64,000 nt of DNA from Candidatus Woesearchaeota archaeon (GCA_016185755.1 JACPMX010000014.1:53868-117867), one strand, 5' to 3'; positions 9,438 to 19,207 are shown, counted from the stretch's first letter. Translations and numbers: made by a program. Notes: a model not told the origin generated them from the sequence alone.

Positions 9438-9495
9438 ATTAAATAAAAAATCATCCTAATATTTAAATTTTTCTTATTTTATTACTGTTTAGTAC

Positions 9496-10878
9496 TTATA
9501 AATGCAGCCCCTTACCTGCGCTTACTATTCGGTTGTGCCAGGCTTTAAGTAAACCAGGCTGTCTTATCTCCTCCATTCGTGCTTCCAAATCTCCCATTTT
9601 TTCCCGCATTATGCCGAATTTTTCAAGGTCTCTTCCCAAGGCTGTTTCTTTTTTCTTTCTACTTTTTAATTCGCCTACACGGGTTTCAATCATGTCTACA
9701 AGGTTCCTGTGCAGATATTCAACAGCTATTGCCAGCTTTCCATAAGTTTCATCTTGCCCCCTTAATGCCAAAGCCAAATCTATACCCTGCCCGATTTTTT
9801 CTCTTGCCTTTCTGTATATGCTTATTGCATGCGGCGGCTCAAGATCCATATTTGTTACAGTATCCGTGGTTTCTGCAATTGACTCTATAAAAGGTGCAAG
9901 GAAATCTATGCCAGAGCCATTAGCGCCATTTACAGGGGCACTGCGTTTGACGGATTCTGCTACTCTCCTGACAAAATCACGATAAAGTGTATTTTTGAGG
10001 GTAAGCCTGTACTCATTATCACCGGGCAATAAAAGGGTCCTGTCCACTTCGCCATAATCTTTATCTTTTATTACTGAAATTATATTGCCGTATTGATCTA
10101 CAATACTGGTGGATAATTGTTCTGCTCTTAGTCTTTCTTTGGATTTTTCTTTAACACTGCTTATCAGCCCTTCTAATACATCAATTAGCCTTTTTTTCTC
10201 TGCAAGAGGCATATAACTTTCATCGTTAATTCCTTCAACGTATGATTTGAAGTGCCCTAATGCCTGATGAACTCTTGTATACTCATGAGCAACTGATCTG
10301 TCACTGATTATTACTCTGGAGCCTAGTCTCACAGCAGCGCCAAAAATAGTTTCATGCTTCATCTCGTCTGCTTTTACAGCTTCTTCCAAGCCATCAAGCA
10401 GCAATGCATTTTTATTGGTTAGAAGATCAGCGTCATTTCCCGTATCATTCCCAAGAAGATAGCTTATGACATCATTTACAATCAAAGCTCCCATGAGGCT
10501 TTGTCCAAATTCCTCACCTAAATCATGAACTAATACCCCTCTGACTTCCCTAGGTGTCAAAATATATCTTGATGGTATCTTGCTTTCTTTAGTATCAGCA
10601 AACCTGTATAATGGCCTGAATGAAGCGTCAAAAGAATGCCTTTGTATAGCTTTCCTATCTCTCCTCTTATAATCAGGTGTGCTCGGGCTACGCCTGTGCT
10701 CAATAGCCCACAATAATGCATGCATTAAATAATAAGCTCGAACATTATCCTCTCCTAACACCATTGCTATTTTACTGGGCTGAGGAATTTTCCTATCCAA
10801 AATAGTGTTTGATACTTCTATGCCAATCCTTTGAATTTCAGGGTAATTAGCCGGTAATACTGGATTATAACTTTTCAT
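9496..10878 (-). CDS. Hypothetical 460-aa protein, possibly HD-hydrolase-like
   Basis: Long ORF; GVLVHDLGEEFG and later conserved-looking His/Asp residues; no confident family. Confidence 0.6.
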   Translation of the reverse strand: MKSYNPVLPANYPEIQRIGIEVSNTILDRKIPQPSKIAMVLGEDNVRAYYLMHALLWAIEHRRSPSTPDYKRRDRKAIQRHSFDASFRPLYRFADTKESKIPSRYILTPREVRGVLVHDLGEEFGQSLMGALIVNDVISYLLGNDTGNDADLLTNKNALLLDGLEEAVKADEMKHETIFGAAVRLGSRVIISDRSVAHEYTRVHQALGHFKSYVEGINDESYMPLAEKKRLIDVLEGLISSVKEKSKERLRAEQLSTSIVDQYGNIISVIKDKDYGEVDRTLLLPGDNEYRLTLKNTLYRDFVRRVAESVKRSAPVNGANGSGIDFLAPFIESIAETTDTVTNMDLEPPHAISIYRKAREKIGQGIDLALALRGQDETYGKLAIAVEYLHRNLVDMIETRVGELKSRKKKETALGRDLEKFGIMREKMGDLEARMEEIRQPGLLKAWHNRIVSAGKGLHL

Positions 10879-11045
10879 TTTTTTCCATTTTATGTCTATT
10901 CATTCTTACCTCTATTCTCCTCTTTTCTTTCCAAGAATCTATTAAATTCCCCTTTGAGCCGTAAGGCTTTAGCAATTTAAAAATCTATCTGTTCAATGCC
11001 AGCTTGTAAAGAAGTTTATGCATATACTCTCCATTTTCGCCGCTA

Positions 11046-11459
11046 TTAAACCTCATTTTCAATAATTACACTTATTTTATTCCCCTTTTCCTTCAAATAA
11101 CCAATTAAAGCCCTGTTTAGCCCAAAAGCAGCCTTGTTTGCGCTTATTGCGAATGTCCTTTTCGAAATGAAATTCGTCTTTCTGATTACGAATTCTGCAT
11201 CATCCTCAAAATCAGGGTTGATTTCAGCAAATATTTTCTCTTTGATATTTTTGTTATCCTGCGCTTCAATCGTTATTGAAACCTTTTTGCTTTTTGAATT
11301 CCTGATAAGCTCCTTTATTTTGCCCAGCTCAAAGTCAGCCTTGACTCCGATAATGCAGTCCCCTTTCAGGCTGGCTTCATCATCTTTTGTAAATTCCAGC
11401 GTAGTCTTGTGGGTGCCAAGAATATTGGGATGCCCATAGGCATGGAATTCATAAATCAT
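11046..11459 (-). CDS. DUF371 family archaeal protein
   Basis: AYGHPNILGTHKTTLEFTKDDEASLKGDCIIGVKAD. Confidence 0.85.
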   Translation of the reverse strand: MIYEFHAYGHPNILGTHKTTLEFTKDDEASLKGDCIIGVKADFELGKIKELIRNSKSKKVSITIEAQDNKNIKEKIFAEINPDFEDDAEFVIRKTNFISKRTFAISANKAAFGLNRALIGYLKEKGNKISVIIENEV

Positions 11460-11466
11460 CTTAGAA

Positions 11467-11679
11467 CTATCTCAAGGCATCCTCAATGGGCTTTTTGGGT
11501 TTTGCCTGGGATTGCTTCTGCAGGTCAACCCCCAGCTCCTGCAGGCTTTTTATGTGCATCTGCATCAGCTGCTCCACTATGGACAGTATCTTCATCATCT
11601 CTTCCCTTTCCTTTGCAAGCGTGGTCAATGCCCCCTTGTGAAAGCCTATCTGCTCGTCCTTGTTCTGCTCTTTTGCCAT
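11467..11679 (-). CDS. Small coiled-coil hypothetical protein (start placed at MAKEQNKDEQ)
   Basis: Internal Met start leaves an intergenic region holding the MITE-like element; Lys/Gln/Glu-rich helix. Confidence 0.55.
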   Translation of the reverse strand: MAKEQNKDEQIGFHKGALTTLAKEREEMMKILSIVEQLMQMHIKSLQELGVDLQKQSQAKPKKPIEDALR

Positions 11680-11732
11680 TAAGGGGAAAAAGTCAAGTTT
11701 GTATTTAAGGGTTTCTGTCAAAGCCTTTTATC

Positions 11733-11895
11733 GGCTCTGTCCCGAATCTCGCCAAGGCTCGGTTTTGCCATCGGTTCGCATGCAAAAAATATTGTCTTTA
11801 AGGCAAAAATTCCCATTGCAATTTCCTTTTTGCTGGATATTCCAGCTTTAGGATGCTCACATTTTGATGGCAAAACTGACTTTCGGGACAGAGCC
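11733..11895. mobile_element. MITE-like non-autonomous element (163 bp) with 9-bp direct repeats outside
   Basis: TIR GGCTCTGTCCCGAA (11733-11746) / TTCGGGACAGAGCC (11882-11895), second inner IR GTTTTGCCATC/GATGGCAAAAC; flanking CCTTTTATC at 11724-11732 and 11896-11904. Confidence 0.85.
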
Positions 11896-11939
11896 CCTTT
11901 TATCTAAACCTTTTTAAAAAAGGCAGATATTCAAAAATC

Positions 11940-12845
11940 ATGACGCAAATTTTGGAGATTGTAAAGGAAGGCAGGCTCATCCCGGAAGAATTATGGATGA
12001 AATTTGTGAGCGGCATTGAAAACAGCTTTGACAGCCTTGAAACCAACAATGAAAGGGCAAAGAGAGAGCTCGCAGAAGCAATAATCCAGGCCGTCAGGAA
12101 AAGGATTGTTCCCAAAGCAGGAATCCTTTTTTCAGGAGGCGTCGACAGCTCGCTCATAGCATTTGTCCTTAAAAAGCTTAATTGCAGCTTCACATGCTAT
12201 ACCGTTGGAATTGAAGGCTCTGACGACATTGAATGGGCAAAGAAAGTGGCAAACGAATACGGCTTCAACTTTAAATACAGGATTTTGAGCATGGACGAGC
12301 TGGAAATAATCCTTAAAGATACTATAAAAATTCTGGACGATGCTGACATTGTAAAGGCAAGCGTCGGCTCTGTCCTTTATGCAGGCGGCAAGCTTGCGCT
12401 TGCAGACGGCAACAGCACATTATTCGGCGGCCTCGGAAGCGAGGAGATATTTGCAGGCTACAAGAGGCATGAAGAATCCCTGAAAGAAAATGACTTTGAG
12501 GCATTGCACAAGGAATGCTGGAATGGCCTGAAAGGAATGTGGAAAAGGGACCTGGCAAGAGATTTTGCAATCGCAAAAAACCTCGGGCTTGACTTAAGGG
12601 CACCTTTTCTTGACAAAGAACTGATTAAAGCTGCCATGAATGTGCATCCAATGTACAAGATTGATAAAGTTAATAAAAAAATAATACTGAGGGAGGCTGC
12701 CGAATTCATAGGCCTGAAAAAAGAGTTTGCATGGCGCAAGAAGCAGGCAGCGCAATACGGCTCAAACTTCGTCAACGGCATTGAAAAACTGGCAAAAAGA
12801 AAAGGATTCAGGCTCAAGAAGGATTACCTGCAGAGCCTGTTATAA
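11940..12845 (+). CDS. Asparagine-synthase-like PP-loop amidotransferase/ATPase without a glutaminase domain
   Basis: GILFSGGVDSSLIAFVLKKL (PP-loop), FGGLGSEEIFAGY, LDLRAPFLDKELIKAAM. Confidence 0.85.
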   Translation: MTQILEIVKEGRLIPEELWMKFVSGIENSFDSLETNNERAKRELAEAIIQAVRKRIVPKAGILFSGGVDSSLIAFVLKKLNCSFTCYTVGIEGSDDIEWAKKVANEYGFNFKYRILSMDELEIILKDTIKILDDADIVKASVGSVLYAGGKLALADGNSTLFGGLGSEEIFAGYKRHEESLKENDFEALHKECWNGLKGMWKRDLARDFAIAKNLGLDLRAPFLDKELIKAAMNVHPMYKIDKVNKKIILREAAEFIGLKKEFAWRKKQAAQYGSNFVNGIEKLAKRKGFRLKKDYLQSLL

Positions 12846-12848
12846 AAT

Positions 12849-15800
12849 TTATTTTAGCTTATTGTACAGGTCCATCAAGTCCCCGTAAATCTCTTTTTTC
12901 TCCTTGTAGTCCAGTTTGACGTAAATGCCTCTTACCTCAATGTACAGCTTCTTTGCCTTTGCCGCATCGTTCTTTGCAGCGGCATCTTTAGCATCATCCA
13001 GCATTTTGTGGCATTTCTCAAATGCTTTGCTGCCAATGGCCTTTTTTCCAGCTTTTGCGCCTTCTTTCTTCAACTTTTCAGTAACGGGCATTCTATGGGC
13101 TGGCTTTTCCTTGATTTCCGTTTCTCTTTTCTCTTTTCTTGCAAATAACTTTCCAAAAATGCCTTTTTTCTCTTTTTCCGGCTCCCCCGCAGAAAGCTTT
13201 CCTAAACTCGGACCTTTTTCTTTTATGCTCCTGCCTTCTTCTATCTTCTTGAACAGGTCAAGGCTTTTTATTGCCTCCTCAAGCTCCTCAGCCTCGTTTT
13301 TGGGCTTTGATTTTTTTATTTGTTCAGGTGCCTCTTCTGCCGCTTCTTCCATTTTTTTCTTTTTTTTGCCGAATAGCCTTGCAAATACCCCGGGCTTTTC
13401 TTCTTCGGGCTCAGCAGCTTTTTCTTCAATATTCTTTTCTTCCTGAAATCCGGTTTTCGGCTCTTTATTGAAAAGTCCAAGCCAGCCTTTTTCAGCAATA
13501 CCCTCCTGCCCCCTTATCTTCTGCTTTCCCGGTTTTTTTTGCCCTTCTCCCGGTGCAGCCTGCTTTCCAGCCTCTTTTTGCTTTTTCTTTTCATCTTGCG
13601 ACTTTAGTTTTTCTTCAAGGGCCTTTCGCTTCTGCTCTTCTTTTGCAGCCCTTTCCTCTTCTTTCTTTTTTCTCTCGTCCTCGATTCTTTTTGACTTTTC
13701 CTCAAGCTCTTTTTCCTTTCTTGCGGCTTCCTCTTCCCTTCTTTTTTCGGCTTCAAGCCTTGCCCTTTCCCTTTCTTTCTCTCGCCTGGCCTTTTCAGCA
13801 TTCTCCCTGTATCCTGTTACCAGCCTTTTCAAAAAGCCGGTGTTAAAGCCGGACAATTCCGATTTTAACTTTGACAATTCCGCGCTTAATGACTCCCTTT
13901 CCTTTGCGCTTGTTTCCAGCCTTGCCAGCAATGACCGTAACTCATTTTCCTTGCTTTCAATATCCCTTGGAATATTTTTCTTTTCAAGAAGTATCTTCTG
14001 CTTCCGGCTTTCAAGCTGGGAAATGGCCTGCTTCAGCTCGACTTGCTTTTTGCCCAATTCCTCAACGGATTTTTTGTAGCTTTCATCTATTGCCTTGTTT
14101 TCTTCTGACCCTGTGCCGTATTTTTTTATTTCCTCTTCAACATTTTGCTCCTCTAGCTTCATCTTGGCCTTGATTTCAAGCCGCTTCCATTTTTCAGTTG
14201 ATTTTCTCTTTTGCGGGCTTAATTTGGACAGCTCATTTTCCAGTTCCTTTACCAAGGCGTTTTGCTTTTCTGCAAGGCTTGCCCTTATTTCTTTTATTTT
14301 GGCGTCCCTTTCAGCCTTCTGGCTCTCGCGCTTTTTTGCGAGCTCATTCAGCTGGTTTTGGTATTTCTCAAAAATGGAATTCTTCTGCATGCTCAGCTCT
14401 TCATTGTGCCTTGCTTTTTCAAGAATCTCATGGTCCAGTCCTTTTATTCTTGCTTCAATATCATTATCGGCGCTTGTAAGGCTTCTTTTTTCCTGCTCTG
14501 CCTTTTTCAGCTCATCCATAAGCTGCTCAGAGGCCTCTTTGTTTTTCCTGAGCTTTTCCTCTATCTGCTTTATTGCTTCAAGCTTCTGCGCCTTTAGCTG
14601 CTCCTGCTCCTGCCTTTCAATCTCCTTCTGCCTTTTTTCCTGCTCTGCCTCTCTATTTTTTTCCTCTTCAAGCCGCTTTTTCTCTTCCAAAGCTTTCTGC
14701 CTTTCAATCTCTTTCTGTTTTTTGAATTCTTCCTGTCTTCTTGCCTCTTCCAGTCTTTTCCTTTCGCTTTCAAGCTCTTCTCTCTTTTTTTCCTCTGCCT
14801 TTTTTCTTTCAGCTTCAATCTGCAGTTTTCTTTGCCTTTCCTCCTCCTGTTGCCTGCCCTTCTGCAGCCCTTCCATTCTTCTTGCTTCAAGCTCCTGCTG
14901 CCTCTTGTATTCCTGCTCTTCCCTAAGCTTTTGCTGCCTTGCCTTTTCGTTCAGGAGCTCTGCCTGCTTTTTTTCCTCTGGTGTTTTTAGAATGCCTATT
15001 TTATGCAGCAATCCTGCAAATCCATTTTTCCCCTTAGTTTCAATGGCCCCTTTCTGCTCTAAGGATTTCTGCCTCTCAAGCTGCTCTTTTCTTTTTTGTT
15101 CCGTCTCTTTTCTTTCTTCCTCAAGATGCTTCCTTCTCCCTTCCTGTTCGGCTCTTTGCTCAGCCTCGATTTCGAGCAGCTCCTGCTTTCTTTGAAGCTG
15201 CCCTTCCTCAGCCTTTCTCCTAAGCCTTCTTTGCTTCCAGGCTGCGATATTTCCCCTGAGCCTTGCAAAAAACCCCTCTCTTCCAGGCTCCTCTTTCTCC
15301 TTCCTCTTTTGCACGACAGAAGCGCCTGTGACCTTTTCATAAAGATAGGCCCCGATGAAGAAGTAAAAGTAGGCTGTTAAGGCAAACAGCAGGAGTATTG
15401 TTGTAAATGAGAGCCCCAGGCATAATATGCTGTTCTTGCAGAACTGCACGAAGCTTCCGTCCTGCTCGGGCCCGGTAACCTCAAACAAATAGCTTGCCGT
15501 CCCGATTGAATTTCCGAACCTTGACTTGGCTGCAAAAATATACGGCCCGGGCTTGAGATTTCTCGGGATGGAGATTGTCTTGAAGAATGAAGCCTGCGTC
15601 TTGGCCACAACTGTCTCGCTTTCCGTGATTATTGTGTTGCCGTTGATGTCCTTCACAAAATATTCCACATCAACATTTACCGATTCTATGCTTTCAAGGT
15701 TGAACAGCCTTACCTCGATCGTTGTATCAGTTCCCTGCTTTACTTTCCTCTCAAGCGCGACAGGGTTCAGGTTCATGTCAAACAGCACGTTCTTTGTCTC

Positions 15801-16367
15801 TATTTCGGCAACCATAGGTATATCCCTTGAGCCTTTTTCCGATCTGGCGATGAGCTTGCCGACATAAACCCCGGGCTGCTGCTCTATGTTGCTCGCCGGA
15901 ATTATGGATGAGAAATTCAGCTTGACTGTTTTTGTCTGGCCGGGCTTTATTGTAAAAGAGCTTGAGTCTATGCTTACAATGTCGGACAAACCCGACACCT
16001 CTATAGCTATGTTTGCCGGCTCGCTTCCGGTGTTCATCACTCTTATCTCCTTTTCTATGAACTCCGTGCTTCTTATCAAAACCTTCAGCAGTATCTGGTC
16101 AACTTCAAAGCCTGGGTCCTGCTGCCTTACCTTTCCGACAAGATATGACTTGTTCTGCAGCAAAAAAAGAGAGCCGCCTAAGATTAAAATAAGAATCAGC
16201 ATAAGTATTAAGAAAAATAACGGCTTTCGTATCCTGTGCCTTGGATGGTGGCCTGGATTAGTGCCAAGGTAGACGGACTTTACCCTCCCGTCATTGCTCC
16301 TGACATTCTCATAGTAATAAGGCCCGAGCTTTTTTCCGTGCTTGTGGATGTACCTCTTAAATGCCAA
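12849..16367 (-). CDS. 1172-aa membrane protein: short basic cytoplasmic N-terminus, two TM segments bracketing Ig-like domains, then a long K/E/R-rich coiled coil
   Basis: FFLILMLILILILGG TM; VLFDMNLNPVALERKVKQGTDTTIEVRLFN... Ig-like; TM LGLSFTTILLLFALTAYFYFFIGAYL; then RKEQLERQKSLEQKG... charged helix. Confidence 0.85.
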   Translation of the reverse strand: MAFKRYIHKHGKKLGPYYYENVRSNDGRVKSVYLGTNPGHHPRHRIRKPLFFLILMLILILILGGSLFLLQNKSYLVGKVRQQDPGFEVDQILLKVLIRSTEFIEKEIRVMNTGSEPANIAIEVSGLSDIVSIDSSSFTIKPGQTKTVKLNFSSIIPASNIEQQPGVYVGKLIARSEKGSRDIPMVAEIETKNVLFDMNLNPVALERKVKQGTDTTIEVRLFNLESIESVNVDVEYFVKDINGNTIITESETVVAKTQASFFKTISIPRNLKPGPYIFAAKSRFGNSIGTASYLFEVTGPEQDGSFVQFCKNSILCLGLSFTTILLLFALTAYFYFFIGAYLYEKVTGASVVQKRKEKEEPGREGFFARLRGNIAAWKQRRLRRKAEEGQLQRKQELLEIEAEQRAEQEGRRKHLEEERKETEQKRKEQLERQKSLEQKGAIETKGKNGFAGLLHKIGILKTPEEKKQAELLNEKARQQKLREEQEYKRQQELEARRMEGLQKGRQQEEERQRKLQIEAERKKAEEKKREELESERKRLEEARRQEEFKKQKEIERQKALEEKKRLEEEKNREAEQEKRQKEIERQEQEQLKAQKLEAIKQIEEKLRKNKEASEQLMDELKKAEQEKRSLTSADNDIEARIKGLDHEILEKARHNEELSMQKNSIFEKYQNQLNELAKKRESQKAERDAKIKEIRASLAEKQNALVKELENELSKLSPQKRKSTEKWKRLEIKAKMKLEEQNVEEEIKKYGTGSEENKAIDESYKKSVEELGKKQVELKQAISQLESRKQKILLEKKNIPRDIESKENELRSLLARLETSAKERESLSAELSKLKSELSGFNTGFLKRLVTGYRENAEKARREKERERARLEAEKRREEEAARKEKELEEKSKRIEDERKKKEEERAAKEEQKRKALEEKLKSQDEKKKQKEAGKQAAPGEGQKKPGKQKIRGQEGIAEKGWLGLFNKEPKTGFQEEKNIEEKAAEPEEEKPGVFARLFGKKKKKMEEAAEEAPEQIKKSKPKNEAEELEEAIKSLDLFKKIEEGRSIKEKGPSLGKLSAGEPEKEKKGIFGKLFARKEKRETEIKEKPAHRMPVTEKLKKEGAKAGKKAIGSKAFEKCHKMLDDAKDAAAKNDAAKAKKLYIEVRGIYVKLDYKEKKEIYGDLMDLYNKLK

Positions 16368-16756
16368 AACAGCTCACCCCCGAAGAGCAGTCAGAATACA
16401 TAAATCTAGGTAAAAAGCCGAAACCCAACAAAAATCACCTCTTTTTTATGTAGTGTAACAGTAATGTAAGAGTCAAGTCCAATATTTAAATATATTTCGG
16501 TATTTGCATCGTAATTAAAGAGCCAGAGCCTGAAGCAGCAATAAACATTCAATTAGCAGATAAAAGCCTAAAATAAGAGGCAATGCAAAGTCCATCTATA
16601 ATGGGTTCCCCCTGATAGCTGTTCCAGCAGCACCAACGGGCCACCTCAGGCCGCAATAATTTCAGAGGTCGTTAAAAATTTTTAAAAAGTTTATTTTTAA
16701 TTGTTGTAAGTTTTATTGGAATGTAGTTTATGTTACTTACTAAATAAAGAAATTAC

Positions 16757-17965
16757 TCATTTTGCTTTTTTCCTGCGCAAGCTTTTACCCTTGGGCTTAT
16801 CCATCCTGGCGCTTTTCGGCAGCATCAGGTACACAAACAAAACTGCAAACCCGACAAACAGCGCCAGTATAGACATCAATACGGCGTTTGACTTTGCAGC
16901 TCTCTGGACAATGCCCTTCCCCTTGGGAACCACCCTGAACAGCTCGCTTGAAACGGCAAACGAGTTCTCATACCTCAGCTCAATGATTGCCAGATAATCC
17001 CCTGGCTTCAGCTCTTTCGGTATCTTGAACGGCTTGACAAAAGAGGTTTGCTTTTCAACAGCGAATGTTTCTGTTGACTGGTAAACCGCATTTCCAAGAT
17101 TGTCTTTTATTATGTAAGTTGCCGTCACATCGACCTTCCTTGGCGGGCCGACATTAAGCAGCGTGATTTGTGTCTTTAATTCATCTCCAGCCTGCACTTC
17201 CTTGTAGCCTGAGGGTATGTCCAGCTTCGCATCAAACAGCACCTGCTCTGACTCAACCTCAATGATTATGCTTATTGATTTTTTAATGCCATCCGCTGAA
17301 GCTTCTATCTCCCCGATATAAGAGCCAAGCTTTTTTCCTATTATATTTGCCTCTATTGCCTTTTCCTCCCCAGATCCAAGGCTGAAGCCTGAATCGGACA
17401 GGAACACAAAATCACTTACTGCATTGACAGCCAGGTTGAAGCTTAAGACAGCCTCTCCTGTATTCTTTATCGTTATTGATTTAGTTTTTGCAGTGCCTAG
17501 CGCAAGCTGTTCCTTTATCGAGCCCGGACTGACGTCAAAATCCTTTTTCTTCTCAATTGGAGTCGGCAATGGTCCACCGCCTCCTCCGCCTCCGCCAGCT
17601 GCTGCCGCCCCCCCTCCCCCTCCTGAAGATGTTGTTGTGGGAGTCGAGCTTGCGCAGGCAGAGCTTGCGCAAAGATTGCTGCAGCAAAAATTGCCTTCGC
17701 ACTGGTCTGCGGCTGTGCAAGACTGGCCAGTGGCAAGCTTCCAGGTGTAGAAAAAACCAAGCTTGTTGATATAGGATGTTGAATTGATGATTCTGCTTAT
17801 TATTCCGATTGCCAGGCTGGTTTTGTAAGAGGAGCTGTTTACGCTTTCTCCCCCAACAGATACAATCACATTCTGCTTGTAGCTTGAGCTGTTTGTCTGG
17901 TAAGAAAATACGCTGAAGGACAGCAATAGGAATGCAAGCAGGAAAATGAACAGTATCTTTTTCAT
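16757..17965 (-). CDS. Exported/membrane-anchored Ig-like protein, paralogous to the ectodomain of the 12849..16367 product
   Basis: Signal peptide; Gly/Ala linker GGGGGAAAAGGGGGGGGP; VLFDAKLDIPSGYKEVQAGDELKTQITLLNVG...FKIPKELKPGDYLAII; C-terminal TM. Confidence 0.8.
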   Translation of the reverse strand: MKKILFIFLLAFLLLSFSVFSYQTNSSSYKQNVIVSVGGESVNSSSYKTSLAIGIISRIINSTSYINKLGFFYTWKLATGQSCTAADQCEGNFCCSNLCASSACASSTPTTTSSGGGGGAAAAGGGGGGGGPLPTPIEKKKDFDVSPGSIKEQLALGTAKTKSITIKNTGEAVLSFNLAVNAVSDFVFLSDSGFSLGSGEEKAIEANIIGKKLGSYIGEIEASADGIKKSISIIIEVESEQVLFDAKLDIPSGYKEVQAGDELKTQITLLNVGPPRKVDVTATYIIKDNLGNAVYQSTETFAVEKQTSFVKPFKIPKELKPGDYLAIIELRYENSFAVSSELFRVVPKGKGIVQRAAKSNAVLMSILALFVGFAVLFVYLMLPKSARMDKPKGKSLRRKKAK

Positions 17966-18048
17966 ATGCTTCTTTTTATATCCCTCTTATTTATATTTTC
18001 CTAATAGGAATGGGAAAGTATATAAATCTAATTTATCGCTTCGTTTTC

Positions 18049-18693
18049 ATGGCCAGGAACAGGCAAGACTCCCAAGGACAGTATCGGCATTTGCTTGAAA
18101 GGCCGGCATTCCGGTATTTCATTGTTTTTTCTATAATCGCAACGCTTGCGATAAGCGCATTCTCCCTATATGGGGTTTACCAGCTGAAAAAAACCCTTGT
18201 CCCGGAAAAAATAGACACGAATGATTTTCTTGAAAAGCTGACTTCCCATGAGGAGATGAAGCCTTACATCGGAATCTCTCCATTGAATATCGTGCAGATA
18301 AACAGCAACAATTTTGCAGGCCTCCAGTCACAAATCAGCGGCCTTGACATATCCTACATCGGCAGTTTTATCGTGCAGTATAAAGAAGGCATTGTTGTTT
18401 ATGACTACGAAAATGACATAGTAAAAGGCACTTTGGCTTTTGAGCAGCAAAGTCCGCAATTGCCTGCTGATTTCTTTCAAAAGCTGAACAAGCATCCGGA
18501 GCTTCAGGGGCTGCAGAATGAGCAGCCTGTTGGCGGCCAGCTTGATGAAGCATCGCTTGCAACATTAAAGCAGCAGTTTCCTGATGTGTATGCAAATGCA
18601 AAGGTTGGAGATTTCTTGCTGAGGTATAAGTCAAAATTGGTGATCTATGACTACATTTCTGACAGGATTGTGAATGCTGTAAATTTGCAATAG
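18049..18693 (+). CDS. Single-TM membrane protein with internally repeated segment (start revised from 18010)
   Basis: TATA-like AGTATATAAATC lies inside the 18010 ORF start, so MARNRQDS at 18049 is preferred; IGSFIVQYKEGIVVYDYENDIV vs VGDFLLRYKSKLVIYDYISDRIV repeat. Confidence 0.65.
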   Translation: MARNRQDSQGQYRHLLERPAFRYFIVFSIIATLAISAFSLYGVYQLKKTLVPEKIDTNDFLEKLTSHEEMKPYIGISPLNIVQINSNNFAGLQSQISGLDISYIGSFIVQYKEGIVVYDYENDIVKGTLAFEQQSPQLPADFFQKLNKHPELQGLQNEQPVGGQLDEASLATLKQQFPDVYANAKVGDFLLRYKSKLVIYDYISDRIVNAVNLQ

Positions 18694-18777
18694 AAATTTA
18701 TCTCAATCTGATATTTGTAGAGCCGGCAACATGCAAAGTTTGAATTTGCAGTTGTTCTGATGGCTGTGATGTTCTAA

Positions 18778-19005
18778 TCATTGATGCTTCTCGAAGTCTT
18801 CTTCCTTTATTTTTGCAAGTTCGAGTATCCCTTTAAGCGTGCCTGTTTTGAGTTCCTCGTGGTTTGGAACAACTGTGCCTACTGCACCTTCAGGCGTTTC
18901 TTTGCGCAAAATAACATGGCTCCCTCGCTGGCGCTTTATTTTAAAACCAAACTTATTGCACAGAATTTTAACGCACTCTTTGCCTGAGATTTTCTTAAGC
19001 GGCAC
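18778..19005 (-). CDS. hicA: HicA family mRNA-interferase toxin
   Basis: ISGKECVKILCNKFGFKIKRQRGSHVILRK...VVPNHEELKTGTLKGILELA. Confidence 0.92.
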   Translation of the reverse strand: MPLKKISGKECVKILCNKFGFKIKRQRGSHVILRKETPEGAVGTVVPNHEELKTGTLKGILELAKIKEEDFEKHQ

Positions 19006-19009
19006 AATT

Positions 19010-19207
19010 TCAGGCTACCTCAAAAGTTGTAAGAATAGGGTGTTTTGATTCTTCTAATGGGAATTCTTCCAGATAAAGTTCAGTAGCTTCTTTTAGGTTA
19101 GCGATAGCTTCATCTATTGTAGACCCCTGGCTCACTGTGCCTACTTCAGAGCATCTGGCTACGTACATATTCTCCTCTTTTTGAATAACTGCTGTAAATG
19201 TTTTCAC
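19010..19207 (-). CDS. hicB: HicB family antitoxin
   Basis: FTAVIQKEENMYVARCSEVGTVSQGSTIDEAIANLKEATELYLEEF. Confidence 0.92.
   Translation of the reverse strand: MKTFTAVIQKEENMYVARCSEVGTVSQGSTIDEAIANLKEATELYLEEFPLEESKHPILTTFEVA

Noticed and set aside
14095-15195. 366-aa + strand ORF (Ser/Phe/Cys-rich) and neighbouring + strand ORFs at 13468-14597
   Set aside because: Antisense shadow of the K/E/R-rich coiled-coil gene on the minus strand; AAG/GAA-rich codons give CTT/TTC-rich open antisense frames.
16380-16755. Non-coding RNA or gene remnant in the 390-bp gap between the two Ig-like membrane protein genes
   Set aside because: No consistent hairpins, promoter-terminator pair or recognisable peptide in any frame.
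18010-18048. Upstream ATG start for the 227-aa ORF
   Set aside because: The AGTATATAAATC TATA-like element lies within it, so transcription probably starts close to the ATG at 18049.
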